Under the pieces are notes generated by a model. That model saw only the letters and a program-made list of their open reading frames with translations. It was not told the DNA's origin and searched no databases. Made by a program: the position numbers and the translations under genes. Below, in pieces: positions 19,263-26,950 of a stretch of 64,000 nt of DNA. The stretch covers positions 4,278,001 through 4,342,000 of the forward strand of contig NZ_OZ257125.1 of NCBI RefSeq assembly GCF_965279055.1, read 5' to 3'. Position 1 is the first letter of the stretch; the number at the start of each line of letters is the position of its first letter. The DNA comes from Hydrocarboniphaga sp965279055 (GTDB taxonomy: Bacteria; Pseudomonadota; Gammaproteobacteria; Nevskiales; Nevskiaceae).

Positions 19263-19395
19263 GTGTACACTAGAAGCGCAGCCTAGCAAGCTTGGCCGCC
19301 GTTTCTCCACCCGCGCTGCGATGCTGCGGCGCGCAATATCAAAAACATACAGCGGCCATCGATCGCCGGCAGTGCGGCAAAGGAGACGTGATTCG

Positions 19396-21066
19396 ATGAA
19401 TGCGCACGACGAATCGCCGCCGGCCGCGGGCTGGAATGCGTTCGCGCCGCTACGCGAAGCCACGTTCCGCAATATATGGACGGCGAGCCTGCTGTCGAAT
19501 TTCGGCCAACTGGTGCTCGGCGTCGGCGCCGCCTGGGAAATGACCCGGCTGACCACCTCGGCGAGCATGGTCGCGCTGGTGCAGTCGGCGATGATGCTGC
19601 CGCTGATGCTGGTCGCCGTGCCGGCCGGCGCGATCGCCGACATGTTCGACCGGCGCAAGACCGCGATGGCCGGGCTGGCCTTCGCCACGCTGGCGGCCGC
19701 CGTGCTGACGACGATCGCGATGCTCGGCCTGACCACGCCCTGGCTGCTGCTGCTGTTCTGCTTTCTGATCGGCGGCGGCGTCGCGCTGTACGGCCCGGCC
19801 TGGCAGTCATCGATCATCGAGCAGGTTCGGCCCGAGCACCTGCCGGCCGCGGTCGCGCTCGGCGCGGTCAGCTACAACATCGCGCGCAGCTTCGGCCCGG
19901 CGATCGGCGGCGCGGTGATCGTGCTGGTCGGCGCCAAGGGCGCGTTCGGCATCAACGCGCTGTTCTATCTGCCGCTGCTGATCACGTTCTTTTTCTGGAA
20001 GCGTCAGCAGGCGATAAACCGGCTGCCGCCGGAACGGCTCGATCGCGCGATCGTCGGCGGCGCGCGCTATGCGTTGCATTCGCCGCCGATCCGCATCGTG
20101 CTGATTCGCGCATTCCTGTTCGGACTGTGCACCGCGGCGACCGCGGCGCTGGTGCCGCTGATCGTGCGCGACATGTTGCAAGGCACCGCCAGCACGTTCG
20201 GCCTGCTGCTCGGCGCCACCGGCGTCGGCGCGGTGATCGGCGCGCTGGCGGTCAGCGAGGTGCGCGAGCGCTTCAGCGCCGAGCGCGCGGTCGGCCTGTG
20301 CGCGCTGGTCGGCGGCCCGGCGGTGATCGCGATCGGCTTCAGCCATCACGTGATCCTGACCGCGCTGCTGCTGGTGGTTTCCGGCGCGGCCAATATGCTG
20401 CTGGTGTCGCTGTTCTCGGTTGGCGTGCAGCTGTCGGCGCCGCGCTGGGTCGCGGCGCGCGCGATCGCACTGCATTCCTCGGCACTCACCGGCGGTATCG
20501 CCATCGGCGCCTGGATCTGGGGCCAGGTCACCGGCGCCTGGGGAGTGGATGTCGCGATCGTCGCCTCCGGCGTACTGCTCGCGCTGACCTCGCTGCTCGG
20601 CCTGGTACTGCCGATGCCGCGCGTGTCGCTCAAGGAAATCGAGGTGGTCGATCTCGGCCACGAGCCGGAAGTGTCGCTGCAGCTGACACCGCGCAGCGGC
20701 CCCATCGTCATCGAGATCGATTACGCGGTGGACCCCGAGCACGCGCGCGACTTCTACGCGGCGATGCTCAAGCTGCAGCATGCGCGGCGACGCAACGGCG
20801 CCTACGACTGGTCGCTGTCGCGCGACATCGCCAAGCTGTCGCTGTGGACCGAGCGCTATCACTGCGCGACCTGGGGCGACTACCTGCGCCAGCGCGAACG
20901 CTTCACCCATTCCGATCTGGATCTGCAGGAGCAGGCCAGCGCGTTCAACATGGACAGCTCGGAGCTGCGCGTGCGCCGGCGCCTGGAACGGCCGTTCGGA
21001 TCGGTGCGCTGGCGCGCCGACGTGCCGGATCCGCAGCGCGACAACTACAGCGTCTTCGGGCCTTGA
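19396..21066 (+). CDS. MFS transporter (EntS/MFS_3 type) with C-terminal soluble domain
   Basis: A 556-residue protein. Residues 1 to about 425 form a twelve-helix MFS carrier of the transmembrane-secretion-effector type. The last 130 residues form a soluble domain (H-A-R-D-F-Y-A-A-M, then T-E-R-Y-H-C-A-T-W) resembling a dimeric alpha/beta-barrel. This architecture is probably an exporter. The start at 19396 follows AGGAG; an upstream TTG at 19321 is ignored. The next gene, a thiolase, begins 70 bases later. Confidence 0.85.
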   Translation: MNAHDESPPAAGWNAFAPLREATFRNIWTASLLSNFGQLVLGVGAAWEMTRLTTSASMVALVQSAMMLPLMLVAVPAGAIADMFDRRKTAMAGLAFATLAAAVLTTIAMLGLTTPWLLLLFCFLIGGGVALYGPAWQSSIIEQVRPEHLPAAVALGAVSYNIARSFGPAIGGAVIVLVGAKGAFGINALFYLPLLITFFFWKRQQAINRLPPERLDRAIVGGARYALHSPPIRIVLIRAFLFGLCTAATAALVPLIVRDMLQGTASTFGLLLGATGVGAVIGALAVSEVRERFSAERAVGLCALVGGPAVIAIGFSHHVILTALLLVVSGAANMLLVSLFSVGVQLSAPRWVAARAIALHSSALTGGIAIGAWIWGQVTGAWGVDVAIVASGVLLALTSLLGLVLPMPRVSLKEIEVVDLGHEPEVSLQLTPRSGPIVIEIDYAVDPEHARDFYAAMLKLQHARRRNGAYDWSLSRDIAKLSLWTERYHCATWGDYLRQRERFTHSDLDLQEQASAFNMDSSELRVRRRLERPFGSVRWRADVPDPQRDNYSVFGP

Positions 21067-21136
21067 ACGCCGCGCAGGCGGCTTCATCACCTCGTCATCA
21101 GTTCATACTCAAAGCGAAACGAACAGGAGAATCTTC

Positions 21137-22390
21137 ATGCCGGAAGCCTTCATCATCGACGCCGTGCGCACGCCGCGCGGCATCGGCAAAATCGGCAAGG
21201 GCGCATTGGCGCACATGCATCCGCAGCATCTGGCGGCGACCGTGCTCAAGGCGATCCAGCAGCGCAACGGTTTCGACACCCGCGACGTCGACGACGTGAT
21301 CTGGGGCACCAGCGCGCAGAAGGGCAAGCAGGGTGGCGACATGGGCCGCATGGCGGCGCTCGATGCCGGCTACGACAAGAGCGTTGCCGGCGTCACGCTG
21401 GATCGCTTCTGCGGCAGCGGTCTGACCGCGGTCAGCTTCGCCGCCGCGCAGCTGAAAGCCGGCATGGAAGACCTGATCGTCGCCGGCGGCACCGAGATGA
21501 CCTCGCAGATCGCGGCCATGCAGCAGGCCGAGGCCGCGGCCGGGCTCAAATCGCCGGGCCTGGGCACCGGCAACGCGCGGCTGCAGGCGCGGTATCCGCA
21601 GTCGCACCAGGGCGTCAGCGCCGACGCGATCGCATCAATGGAAGGCATCACCCGCGAAGCCCTCGATGCCTTCGGCGTCGAAAGCCAGCGGCGCGCCGCG
21701 CACGCGATCGCCAACGGTTATTTCGACAAGTCCATCGTTCCGGTGTTCGATGAGGACGGCAAGCTGGTGCTGGCCAGGGACGAGCATCCGCGCGCCGACA
21801 CCACGCTGGAAGGCCTGGCCGCGCTGAAGCCCTCGTTCGGCCAGATCGCCGACATGCCGATCGACGAAAACGGCAACACCTTCCGCAAGATCATCAACTC
21901 GGTCTATCCGGGCCTGAAGATCGGCGCCTTCCATCACGCCGGCACCTCGTCGGGCAATGTCGACGGCGCCGCCGCGCTGCTGCTGGCATCCGATGCCTAC
22001 GTGCGCAAGCACGGCCTGAAACCGCGCGCGCGCGTGATCGCCACCGCCAACATCGGCGACGACCCGACGCTGATGCTCAACGCGCCGGTACCGGCCGCGC
22101 GCAAGATCCTGGCGCGCGCCGGCCTCACCGTGAACGACATCGACCTGTGGGAAGTCAACGAGGCTTTCGCCGTGGTGGTCGAAAAGTTCATCCGCGATCT
22201 GCATATCGACCGCGAGCGCATCAACGTCAATGGCGGCGCCATCGCGCTCGGCCACCCGATCGGCGCCACCGGCGCGATCCTGATCGGCACCGTGCTGGAC
22301 GAGCTGGAAAGGCGCGATCTGCGGCGCGCTCTGGTTACCATGTGCGCAGCCGGCGGCATGGCGCCGGCGATCATCATCGAGCGCGTCTGA
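21137..22390 (+). CDS. Acetyl-CoA acetyltransferase (thiolase)
   Basis: A 417-residue thiolase with a full catalytic set: acylated cysteine near residue 92 (D-R-F-C-G-S-G-L), histidine in G-H-P-I-G-A-T-G, and second cysteine in T-M-C-A-A-G-G. It cleaves 3-ketoacyl-CoA with CoA, or condenses acyl-CoAs. With the acyl-CoA dehydrogenases and hydratase at 5.6-8.7 kb it completes a beta-oxidation set. Contrast with the cysteine-less thiolase-like protein at 50674-51843. Confidence 0.93.
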   Translation: MPEAFIIDAVRTPRGIGKIGKGALAHMHPQHLAATVLKAIQQRNGFDTRDVDDVIWGTSAQKGKQGGDMGRMAALDAGYDKSVAGVTLDRFCGSGLTAVSFAAAQLKAGMEDLIVAGGTEMTSQIAAMQQAEAAAGLKSPGLGTGNARLQARYPQSHQGVSADAIASMEGITREALDAFGVESQRRAAHAIANGYFDKSIVPVFDEDGKLVLARDEHPRADTTLEGLAALKPSFGQIADMPIDENGNTFRKIINSVYPGLKIGAFHHAGTSSGNVDGAAALLLASDAYVRKHGLKPRARVIATANIGDDPTLMLNAPVPAARKILARAGLTVNDIDLWEVNEAFAVVVEKFIRDLHIDRERINVNGGAIALGHPIGATGAILIGTVLDELERRDLRRALVTMCAAGGMAPAIIIERV

Positions 22391-22429
22391 ACCGCGTATC
22401 GATCGCACACCGGCAACCAGGAAAACGGC

Positions 22430-22906
22430 TTGAAAACGACGGGAGAAGAACCACCCAGCGGCACGCCGCCCAACCCGCGCAAACGCGCCATCGGCCGCAA
22501 GCTGACGGTGATTTCGCGCCAGCTGTGGCAGCAGTTCGACCAGAACGTGCAGGGCGCCGGCGTGTCGCGCGCCAAGTGGGGGCTGATCTCGGCGGTGGCG
22601 CGCAACCCCGGCACCACGCAGCGCTCGATCGCGGCGATGCTGGAGGTCACCGAGGTCACCGCCGGCCGCATGATCGACCGGCTGTGCGAGGACGGCCTGC
22701 TGGAGCGGCGCGAGAACGCCCAGGACCGTCGCGGCTACTGCGTGTTCCTGACACCGGCCTCCAAGCCGCTGCTCGACCGTCTCGGCGAGGCCGCCGCCCG
22801 CTACGAGGCGGAGGCCTTCGCCGGCCTCAGCGACGAGGACCTGGAGCGGCTGGAAAACCTGCTCGACGTGGTCGCCAGCAACATCGCCGGACCGAATCAA
22901 CGCTAG
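22430..22906 (+). CDS. MarR family transcriptional regulator
   Basis: A 158-residue winged-helix protein (S-I-A-A-M-L-E-V-T as the recognition region, wing around R-R-E-N-A-Q-D-R-R-G). The start is a TTG at 22430 after CAGGAAAA; no ATG lies near. It follows the thiolase by 39 bases and is probably co-transcribed. Such regulators usually answer to aromatic or lipophilic acids. Its target is unknown; it does not obviously match the palindrome seen across the window. Confidence 0.88.
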   Translation: MKTTGEEPPSGTPPNPRKRAIGRKLTVISRQLWQQFDQNVQGAGVSRAKWGLISAVARNPGTTQRSIAAMLEVTEVTAGRMIDRLCEDGLLERRENAQDRRGYCVFLTPASKPLLDRLGEAAARYEAEAFAGLSDEDLERLENLLDVVASNIAGPNQR

Positions 22907-22942
22907 CCGAAAAAGAAAATTAACTAAAAACTTAAATTTCTC

Positions 22943-22972
22943 TTGACACTGCCCTGGGGCGAATACTAACGT
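22943..22972 (+). promoter_or_regulatory. Sigma70-like promoter with AT-rich upstream element
   Basis: An exact TTGACA box at 22943-22948 stands after an AT tract (22915-22940) that is unusual in this GC-rich DNA. Possible -10 boxes are TACTAA (15-base spacing) or TAACGT (18). It points to the small secreted protein gene at 23031. Confidence 0.6.
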
Positions 22973-23030
22973 AGCTTATGGTTTCGATGCTACGGAATCA
23001 TCTTTCCCCTTGCAAGTCCGGAGATTCACC

Positions 23031-23309
23031 GTGAAGAAGTCCCTGCTGGCCGTTTCGCTTTTCGCGTTCATGAGCGTCGCCACCGCTGCCCAGGAAACCG
23101 CCTCGGCCGGCCCGATCGCGACCAAGGGCAAGATGCTGTACGCCACCAACGGCGGCCGCCTGGGTTCGGTTTATCGCGTGTCCGACGACGGCTCCGTACA
23201 GCTGATCCTGGACGGCAGCATGCGCACCGTGCCGGCGAGCACGCTGGCGATGGTCGACGGCAAGCTGACCACCAGCCTGTCCAAGTCGGACGTCATCTCC
23301 AGGCAGTAG
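23031..23309 (+). CDS. Small secreted protein of unknown function
   Basis: A 92-residue protein with a clear signal peptide (M-K-K-S-L-L-A-V-S-L-F-A-F, cleavage after A-T-A or A-A). The mature part is about 70 residues, containing G-G-R-L-G-S-V-Y-R-V. I recognise no family. The start is GTG 23031 with CGGAGA seven bases before it; an upstream TTG would put charged residues before the signal. A strong-looking promoter with an exact TTGACA box precedes it, so it may be highly and constitutively expressed, unlike its neighbours. Confidence 0.75.
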   Translation: MKKSLLAVSLFAFMSVATAAQETASAGPIATKGKMLYATNGGRLGSVYRVSDDGSVQLILDGSMRTVPASTLAMVDGKLTTSLSKSDVISRQ

Positions 23310-23325
23310 GCAGCAGCCTGTGTCG

Positions 23326-23360
23326 CCCTCTCCCTGCGGGAGAGGGCCAAGGGGTGAGGG
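23326..23360. repeat. Half copy of repeat family 2
   Basis: CCCTCTCCCTGCGGGAGAGG followed by GGGGTGAGGG. The matching second hairpin has decayed (CACCCTCATCCGG remains near 23393). Confidence 0.7.
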
Positions 23361-23653
23361 ACTTTCAGTCGCCAACCCGACCCGGATCCGGGACACCCTC
23401 ATCCGGTACTGCGCCGCCGCGCGAAGCGCGAACGCTTTGCGCGGCGAATGCGCCAGCCTTTGCCGAAGCACGAAGAGCCCTTGCACCACGCTCGCGGCTT
23501 AGCCATTGCGCTCCAAAACTCCACGACGCTCATTTCCTGCTCGCCGCAAAAAAAACAGCGCGCCCTAGCGTGGATCGGCATTTTCGCTTGACCGTGCAGC
23601 GCGGCGCGGCGCGCTGTCGCCGCCGGCTGCGCAAACGGGATATCATTTAGAGC

Positions 23654-23665
23654 AACAGCGGTGTT
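23654..23665. promoter_or_regulatory. RACA-N4-TGTY operator candidate
   Basis: AACA-GCGG-TGTT-CA, a perfect core match, 38 bases before the CoA-transferase start, a position suited to repression. Confidence 0.72.
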
Positions 23666-23703
23666 CAATAGCCGCGGCGACAAAAAATGGATGGAGAGAC
23701 CGT

Positions 23704-24927
23704 ATGACGCAGGTGATGAAGGGCGTACGCGTGCTGGAAGTTGCACAGTTCACGTTCGTGCCCGCGGCCGGCGCGATCCTCGCCGACTGGGGCGCCGACG
23801 TGATCAAGATCGAACATCCGGTGCGCGGCGATACCCAGCGCGGTTTCATCAACATGGGCGGCATCGCGGTCGACCCGAACCGTAACCCGCTGGTCGAGCA
23901 TCCGAACCGCGGCAAGCGTAGCGTCGGCATCGACCTCGCCACCGCCGAAGGCCAGGCGCTGCTCTACGAAATCGCCAAGACCGCCGACGTGTTCCTGACC
24001 AACTACCTGCCCAGCGTGCGGCAGAAGAACAAGTTCGACATCGAGCACATTCGCGCGGTCAATCCGAAGATCATCTACGCGCGCGGCAGCGCCTATGGCG
24101 ACAAGGGCGTCGAGCGCGACACCGGCGGCTTCGACGGCACCGCGTTCTGGTCGCGCAGCGGTGTCGGCTATGCGATGACGCCGGCCGAGATGGAAGGGCC
24201 GCTGTCGCAGGGCATCATGGCCTTCGGCGATTCGATCGGCGGCATGTTCATCGCCGGCGGCATTTCCGCCGCGCTGTTCAATCGCGAACGCACCGGTGAA
24301 GGCGTCGAGCTCGACGTGTCGCTGCTCAGCGCCGCATGGTGGGCTTCGGGCGCGAACATCGCGCAGGGTCTGGAAACCGGGCAGACCACGCGCAATTCGA
24401 TGCCGACTTCCGGCGGTGCCGCACGCAATCCGCTGATGGGCAATTTCCGCACCGCGGACAACGGCACGATCAATTTGTGCATGGTCAGCCCGACCGGCTT
24501 GATCCGCGACGCCTTCGAGCATTTCGGCATCCCCGAAGCCGCCGACGATCCGCGCTTCGCCGACGTCAAGACGCTGATCGCCAATTCCAAGGCGGCGAGC
24601 GATCTGATCGTCGCCGCGTTCGCCAAAAAGCCGTTCGCCTACTGGCGTCAGCACCTGAAAACGATGAAGGGCCAGTGGGCGCCGATCCAGAGCCTGCTCG
24701 ATCTGACCTCGGACGAACAGGCCCTGGCCAACGACATGCTGGTGGAGCTCGAAGGCGACGACGGCAAGCCGTTCAAGGTGGTGCGCGGCCCGGTGCAGTT
24801 CAATCACGAGCCGCTGAAGACCACGCGCGCGCCGCAGGCTTCGGAACATACCGAAACCTTTCTGATGGAGCTGGGCCTGGACTGGGATCGCATCGAACAG
24901 CTCAAGGCTTCCGGCGCGATCGCCTGA
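23704..24927 (+). CDS. Class III CoA-transferase (CaiB/BaiF family)
   Basis: A 407-residue protein. The N-terminal R-V-L-E-V-A-Q-F, the D-V-I-K-I-E-H-P-V-R-G-D segment and the likely catalytic aspartate in G-G-F-D-G-T all fit. It moves CoA from one acyl-CoA to a free acid through an aspartyl-anhydride intermediate; BaiF-type enzymes act on bile acids and carnitine-like acids. Two further activation genes follow (24968, 25269), so it may recycle CoA between substrate and product. The operator candidate at 23654 sits just upstream. Confidence 0.92.
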   Translation: MTQVMKGVRVLEVAQFTFVPAAGAILADWGADVIKIEHPVRGDTQRGFINMGGIAVDPNRNPLVEHPNRGKRSVGIDLATAEGQALLYEIAKTADVFLTNYLPSVRQKNKFDIEHIRAVNPKIIYARGSAYGDKGVERDTGGFDGTAFWSRSGVGYAMTPAEMEGPLSQGIMAFGDSIGGMFIAGGISAALFNRERTGEGVELDVSLLSAAWWASGANIAQGLETGQTTRNSMPTSGGAARNPLMGNFRTADNGTINLCMVSPTGLIRDAFEHFGIPEAADDPRFADVKTLIANSKAASDLIVAAFAKKPFAYWRQHLKTMKGQWAPIQSLLDLTSDEQALANDMLVELEGDDGKPFKVVRGPVQFNHEPLKTTRAPQASEHTETFLMELGLDWDRIEQLKASGAIA

Positions 24928-24967
24928 TCACCGTCGCATTGAAAAAAACAAAGACGTCGAGGAATCC

Positions 24968-25258
24968 ATGAAAGCGGGAAGCAAACTCAAGAGCGCGGTG
25001 TGCGATACCGAGGTGATGGTCATCAAGGGCGCCGATGTCGCACTCGAATGCGGTGGCGCACCGATGGCCGCGGATCGTCCGGCCGAGCGCGCCGCGATCA
25101 ATCCGGCGTTCGCCGAAGGCACCAAGATGGGCAAGCGCTACGTCGACGCCAGCGGCGCCGTCGAACTGCTGTGCGTGAAAGCCGGCGCCGGCTCGCTGTC
25201 GATTGCCGGCGTCGCGCTGCAGCCCAAGGACGCCAAGCCGCTGCCTTCTTCCGACTAA
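24968..25258 (+). CDS. Small protein of unknown function
   Basis: A 96-residue soluble protein (M-K-A-G-S-K-L-K-S-A-V-C-D-T-E-V at the start; two later cysteines in L-E-C-G-G and L-L-C-V-K). No signal peptide and no family that I can name. It follows the CoA-transferase and ends ten bases before the acyl-CoA synthetase, with its own GAGGAA site, so it is probably real and part of that operon. An accessory role in acyl activation is only a guess from position. Confidence 0.65.
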   Translation: MKAGSKLKSAVCDTEVMVIKGADVALECGGAPMAADRPAERAAINPAFAEGTKMGKRYVDASGAVELLCVKAGAGSLSIAGVALQPKDAKPLPSSD

Positions 25259-25268
25259 GGCAGCACCG

Positions 25269-26762
25269 ATGAATATTGCGCTGATCCTGCAGATGGCGGC
25301 CGACGCCGAGCCGGACCGCATCGGCCTGGTCTGCGATGGACGACGCTGGTCCTACGGCGCGTTGCTGCAGGCCGCACGCGGCGCCGCGCAGGCGATCACC
25401 GATGCCGGTTGCCAGTACGTTGGCCTGCTCGACGAAAGCAGCGAGGCGGCATCGATCGCGCTGTTCGGCGCGGCGCTCGCCGGCGTGCCCTACGTGCCGC
25501 TGAACTATCGCCTCGCCGACGCCGATCTGGCGGCCTTGCTGCTGCGCATCGAGCCGGCTTATCTGATCGGCGACGTCGCACGCGTGCAGCGGCTCAACCC
25601 GGGGGCCGCGCACAAGACGCGCTCGCGCGCGGACTTCGTCGCCGAGGCCGAAAAGCTCGGTGAAACCGCATCCGCCGACGAGCAGGAAGGCGAAGGTATC
25701 GCCGCGCAGATCTTCACCAGCGGCACCACGGCGGCGCCGAAGGCGGCGCTGCTGCGCCACGCCAACCTGCTGTCGTACATTCTCGGCACGGTCGAATTCG
25801 GCGCGGCTTCGGAAGACGAAGCGGCGCTGGTCTGCGTGCCGCCGTATCACATCGCCGGCATCGCCGCGCTGCTGTCCTCGATCTACGCGATGCGCCGCAT
25901 CGTGCTGCTGCCGGCTTTCGATCCGGACACCTGGTTGACACTCGCCGCCACTGAGCGCGCCAGCAACGCCTTCGTCGTGCCGACGATGCTGTCGCGGATC
26001 ATCGCCAGCATCGACGCCGGGAATGCGCCCGATCTGTCGTCGCTGCAGTCGATCGCCTATGGCGGCGGCCGCATGCCGCTGGAGCTGATCGAGCGCGCGC
26101 TCGTGCTGTTCCCGGCCACCGGCTTCACCAACGCCTATGGCCTGACCGAAACCAGTTCGACGATCGCACTGCTCGGCCCCGAGGATCATCGCAGCGCGCA
26201 GTCGTCCAGCGACTCGGCGGTACGCGCGCGCCTGGCCTCGGTCGGCCGTCCGCTGCCGACGGTCGAGATCGAAATCCGCGACGAAGAAGGCCGCGTGCTG
26301 CCGGCCGGCGAGCGCGGCGAAATCTACGTGCGCGGCGAGCAGGTCTCCGGCGAATACCGCGGCCGCAGTGCGCTCGACGCACAGGGCTGGTTCCCGACGC
26401 GCGACGCCGGCTACATCGACGCCGAGGGTTATCTGTTTCTGGCCGGCCGCGCCGACGACGTCATCGTCCGCGGCGGCGAGAACATCTCGCCCGGCGAAAT
26501 CGAGGACGTATTGACCACGCACCCGGCGGTCGCCGAATCCGCTGCGGTCGCGATCCCGTCAGTGGAATGGGGTGAAGCGGTCGGCCTCGCGGTCGTGACC
26601 AGGCCGGGCTATGCCGCACCCGGCGAGCCGGAACTCAAGGCGCTGATCAAGGAGCGCCTGCGCTCCTCGCGCGTGCCCGAGCGCATCGTCTTCGTCGACG
26701 CGCTGCCGTACAACGAAATGGGCAAGCTGCTGCGGCGCGAGGTGAAGAAGCTGTTCGGCTGA
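25269..26762 (+). CDS. Acyl-CoA synthetase (AMP-forming)
   Basis: A 497-residue adenylate-forming enzyme. The P-loop F-T-S-G-T-T-A-A-P-K, the motif Y-G-L-T-E-T, the hinge region G-R-A-D-D-V-I-V-R-G-G-E-N and the C-terminal catalytic lysine (E-M-G-K-L-L-R) are all present. It makes acyl-CoA from acid, ATP and CoA. The start at ATG 25269 gives the normal family N-terminus; the open frame begins earlier inside the preceding gene. It closes the three-gene activation operon and is followed by a family 1 repeat. Confidence 0.92.
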   Translation: MNIALILQMAADAEPDRIGLVCDGRRWSYGALLQAARGAAQAITDAGCQYVGLLDESSEAASIALFGAALAGVPYVPLNYRLADADLAALLLRIEPAYLIGDVARVQRLNPGAAHKTRSRADFVAEAEKLGETASADEQEGEGIAAQIFTSGTTAAPKAALLRHANLLSYILGTVEFGAASEDEAALVCVPPYHIAGIAALLSSIYAMRRIVLLPAFDPDTWLTLAATERASNAFVVPTMLSRIIASIDAGNAPDLSSLQSIAYGGGRMPLELIERALVLFPATGFTNAYGLTETSSTIALLGPEDHRSAQSSSDSAVRARLASVGRPLPTVEIEIRDEEGRVLPAGERGEIYVRGEQVSGEYRGRSALDAQGWFPTRDAGYIDAEGYLFLAGRADDVIVRGGENISPGEIEDVLTTHPAVAESAAVAIPSVEWGEAVGLAVVTRPGYAAPGEPELKALIKERLRSSRVPERIVFVDALPYNEMGKLLRREVKKLFG

Positions 26763-26786
26763 GCAGACGGCTGTCATCTCCGTCCT

Positions 26787-26884
26787 CCGTTCGTCCCGAG
26801 TAGCCGCCTTAGCGGCGTATCGAGGGATCCGATCGCGGTCCGGTCCCTCGATACGCGGGCGAGCCCGCTACCCGGGACGAACGC
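26787..26884. repeat. Long inverted-repeat element, family 1
   Basis: CCGTTCGTCCCGAGTAGCCG at the left and CGGGACGAACG at the right, with nested CGAGGGATCC/GGTCCCTCG arms. Directly after it, GC-rich dyads (CGGCGGGCGCGACCCGCC and CGGCGGGTCACGCCCCGCCG, to about 26962) run into the end of the regulator gene and encode its last residues. Confidence 0.8.
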
Positions 26885-26950
26885 AGAGCGGTGACGCCGT
26901 CACGGCGGGCGCGACCCGCCCTACAAAAGCGGATGGCATCACACGGCGGG

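Larger units (their letters stand above)
23310..23703. other. Intergenic region with repeat half and operator
   Basis: Starts with one hairpin of repeat family 2, followed by about 250 bases of low-information sequence with an A8 tract near 23550 and GC-rich dyads near 23600. No credible gene is seen. The last 60 bases hold the operator candidate (23654) and the ribosome site of the CoA-transferase gene. Confidence 0.6.

Noticed and set aside
23360..23650. Short open frames in the gap before the CoA-transferase gene
   Set aside because: They have no ribosome site, no motif and partly consist of repeat sequence.
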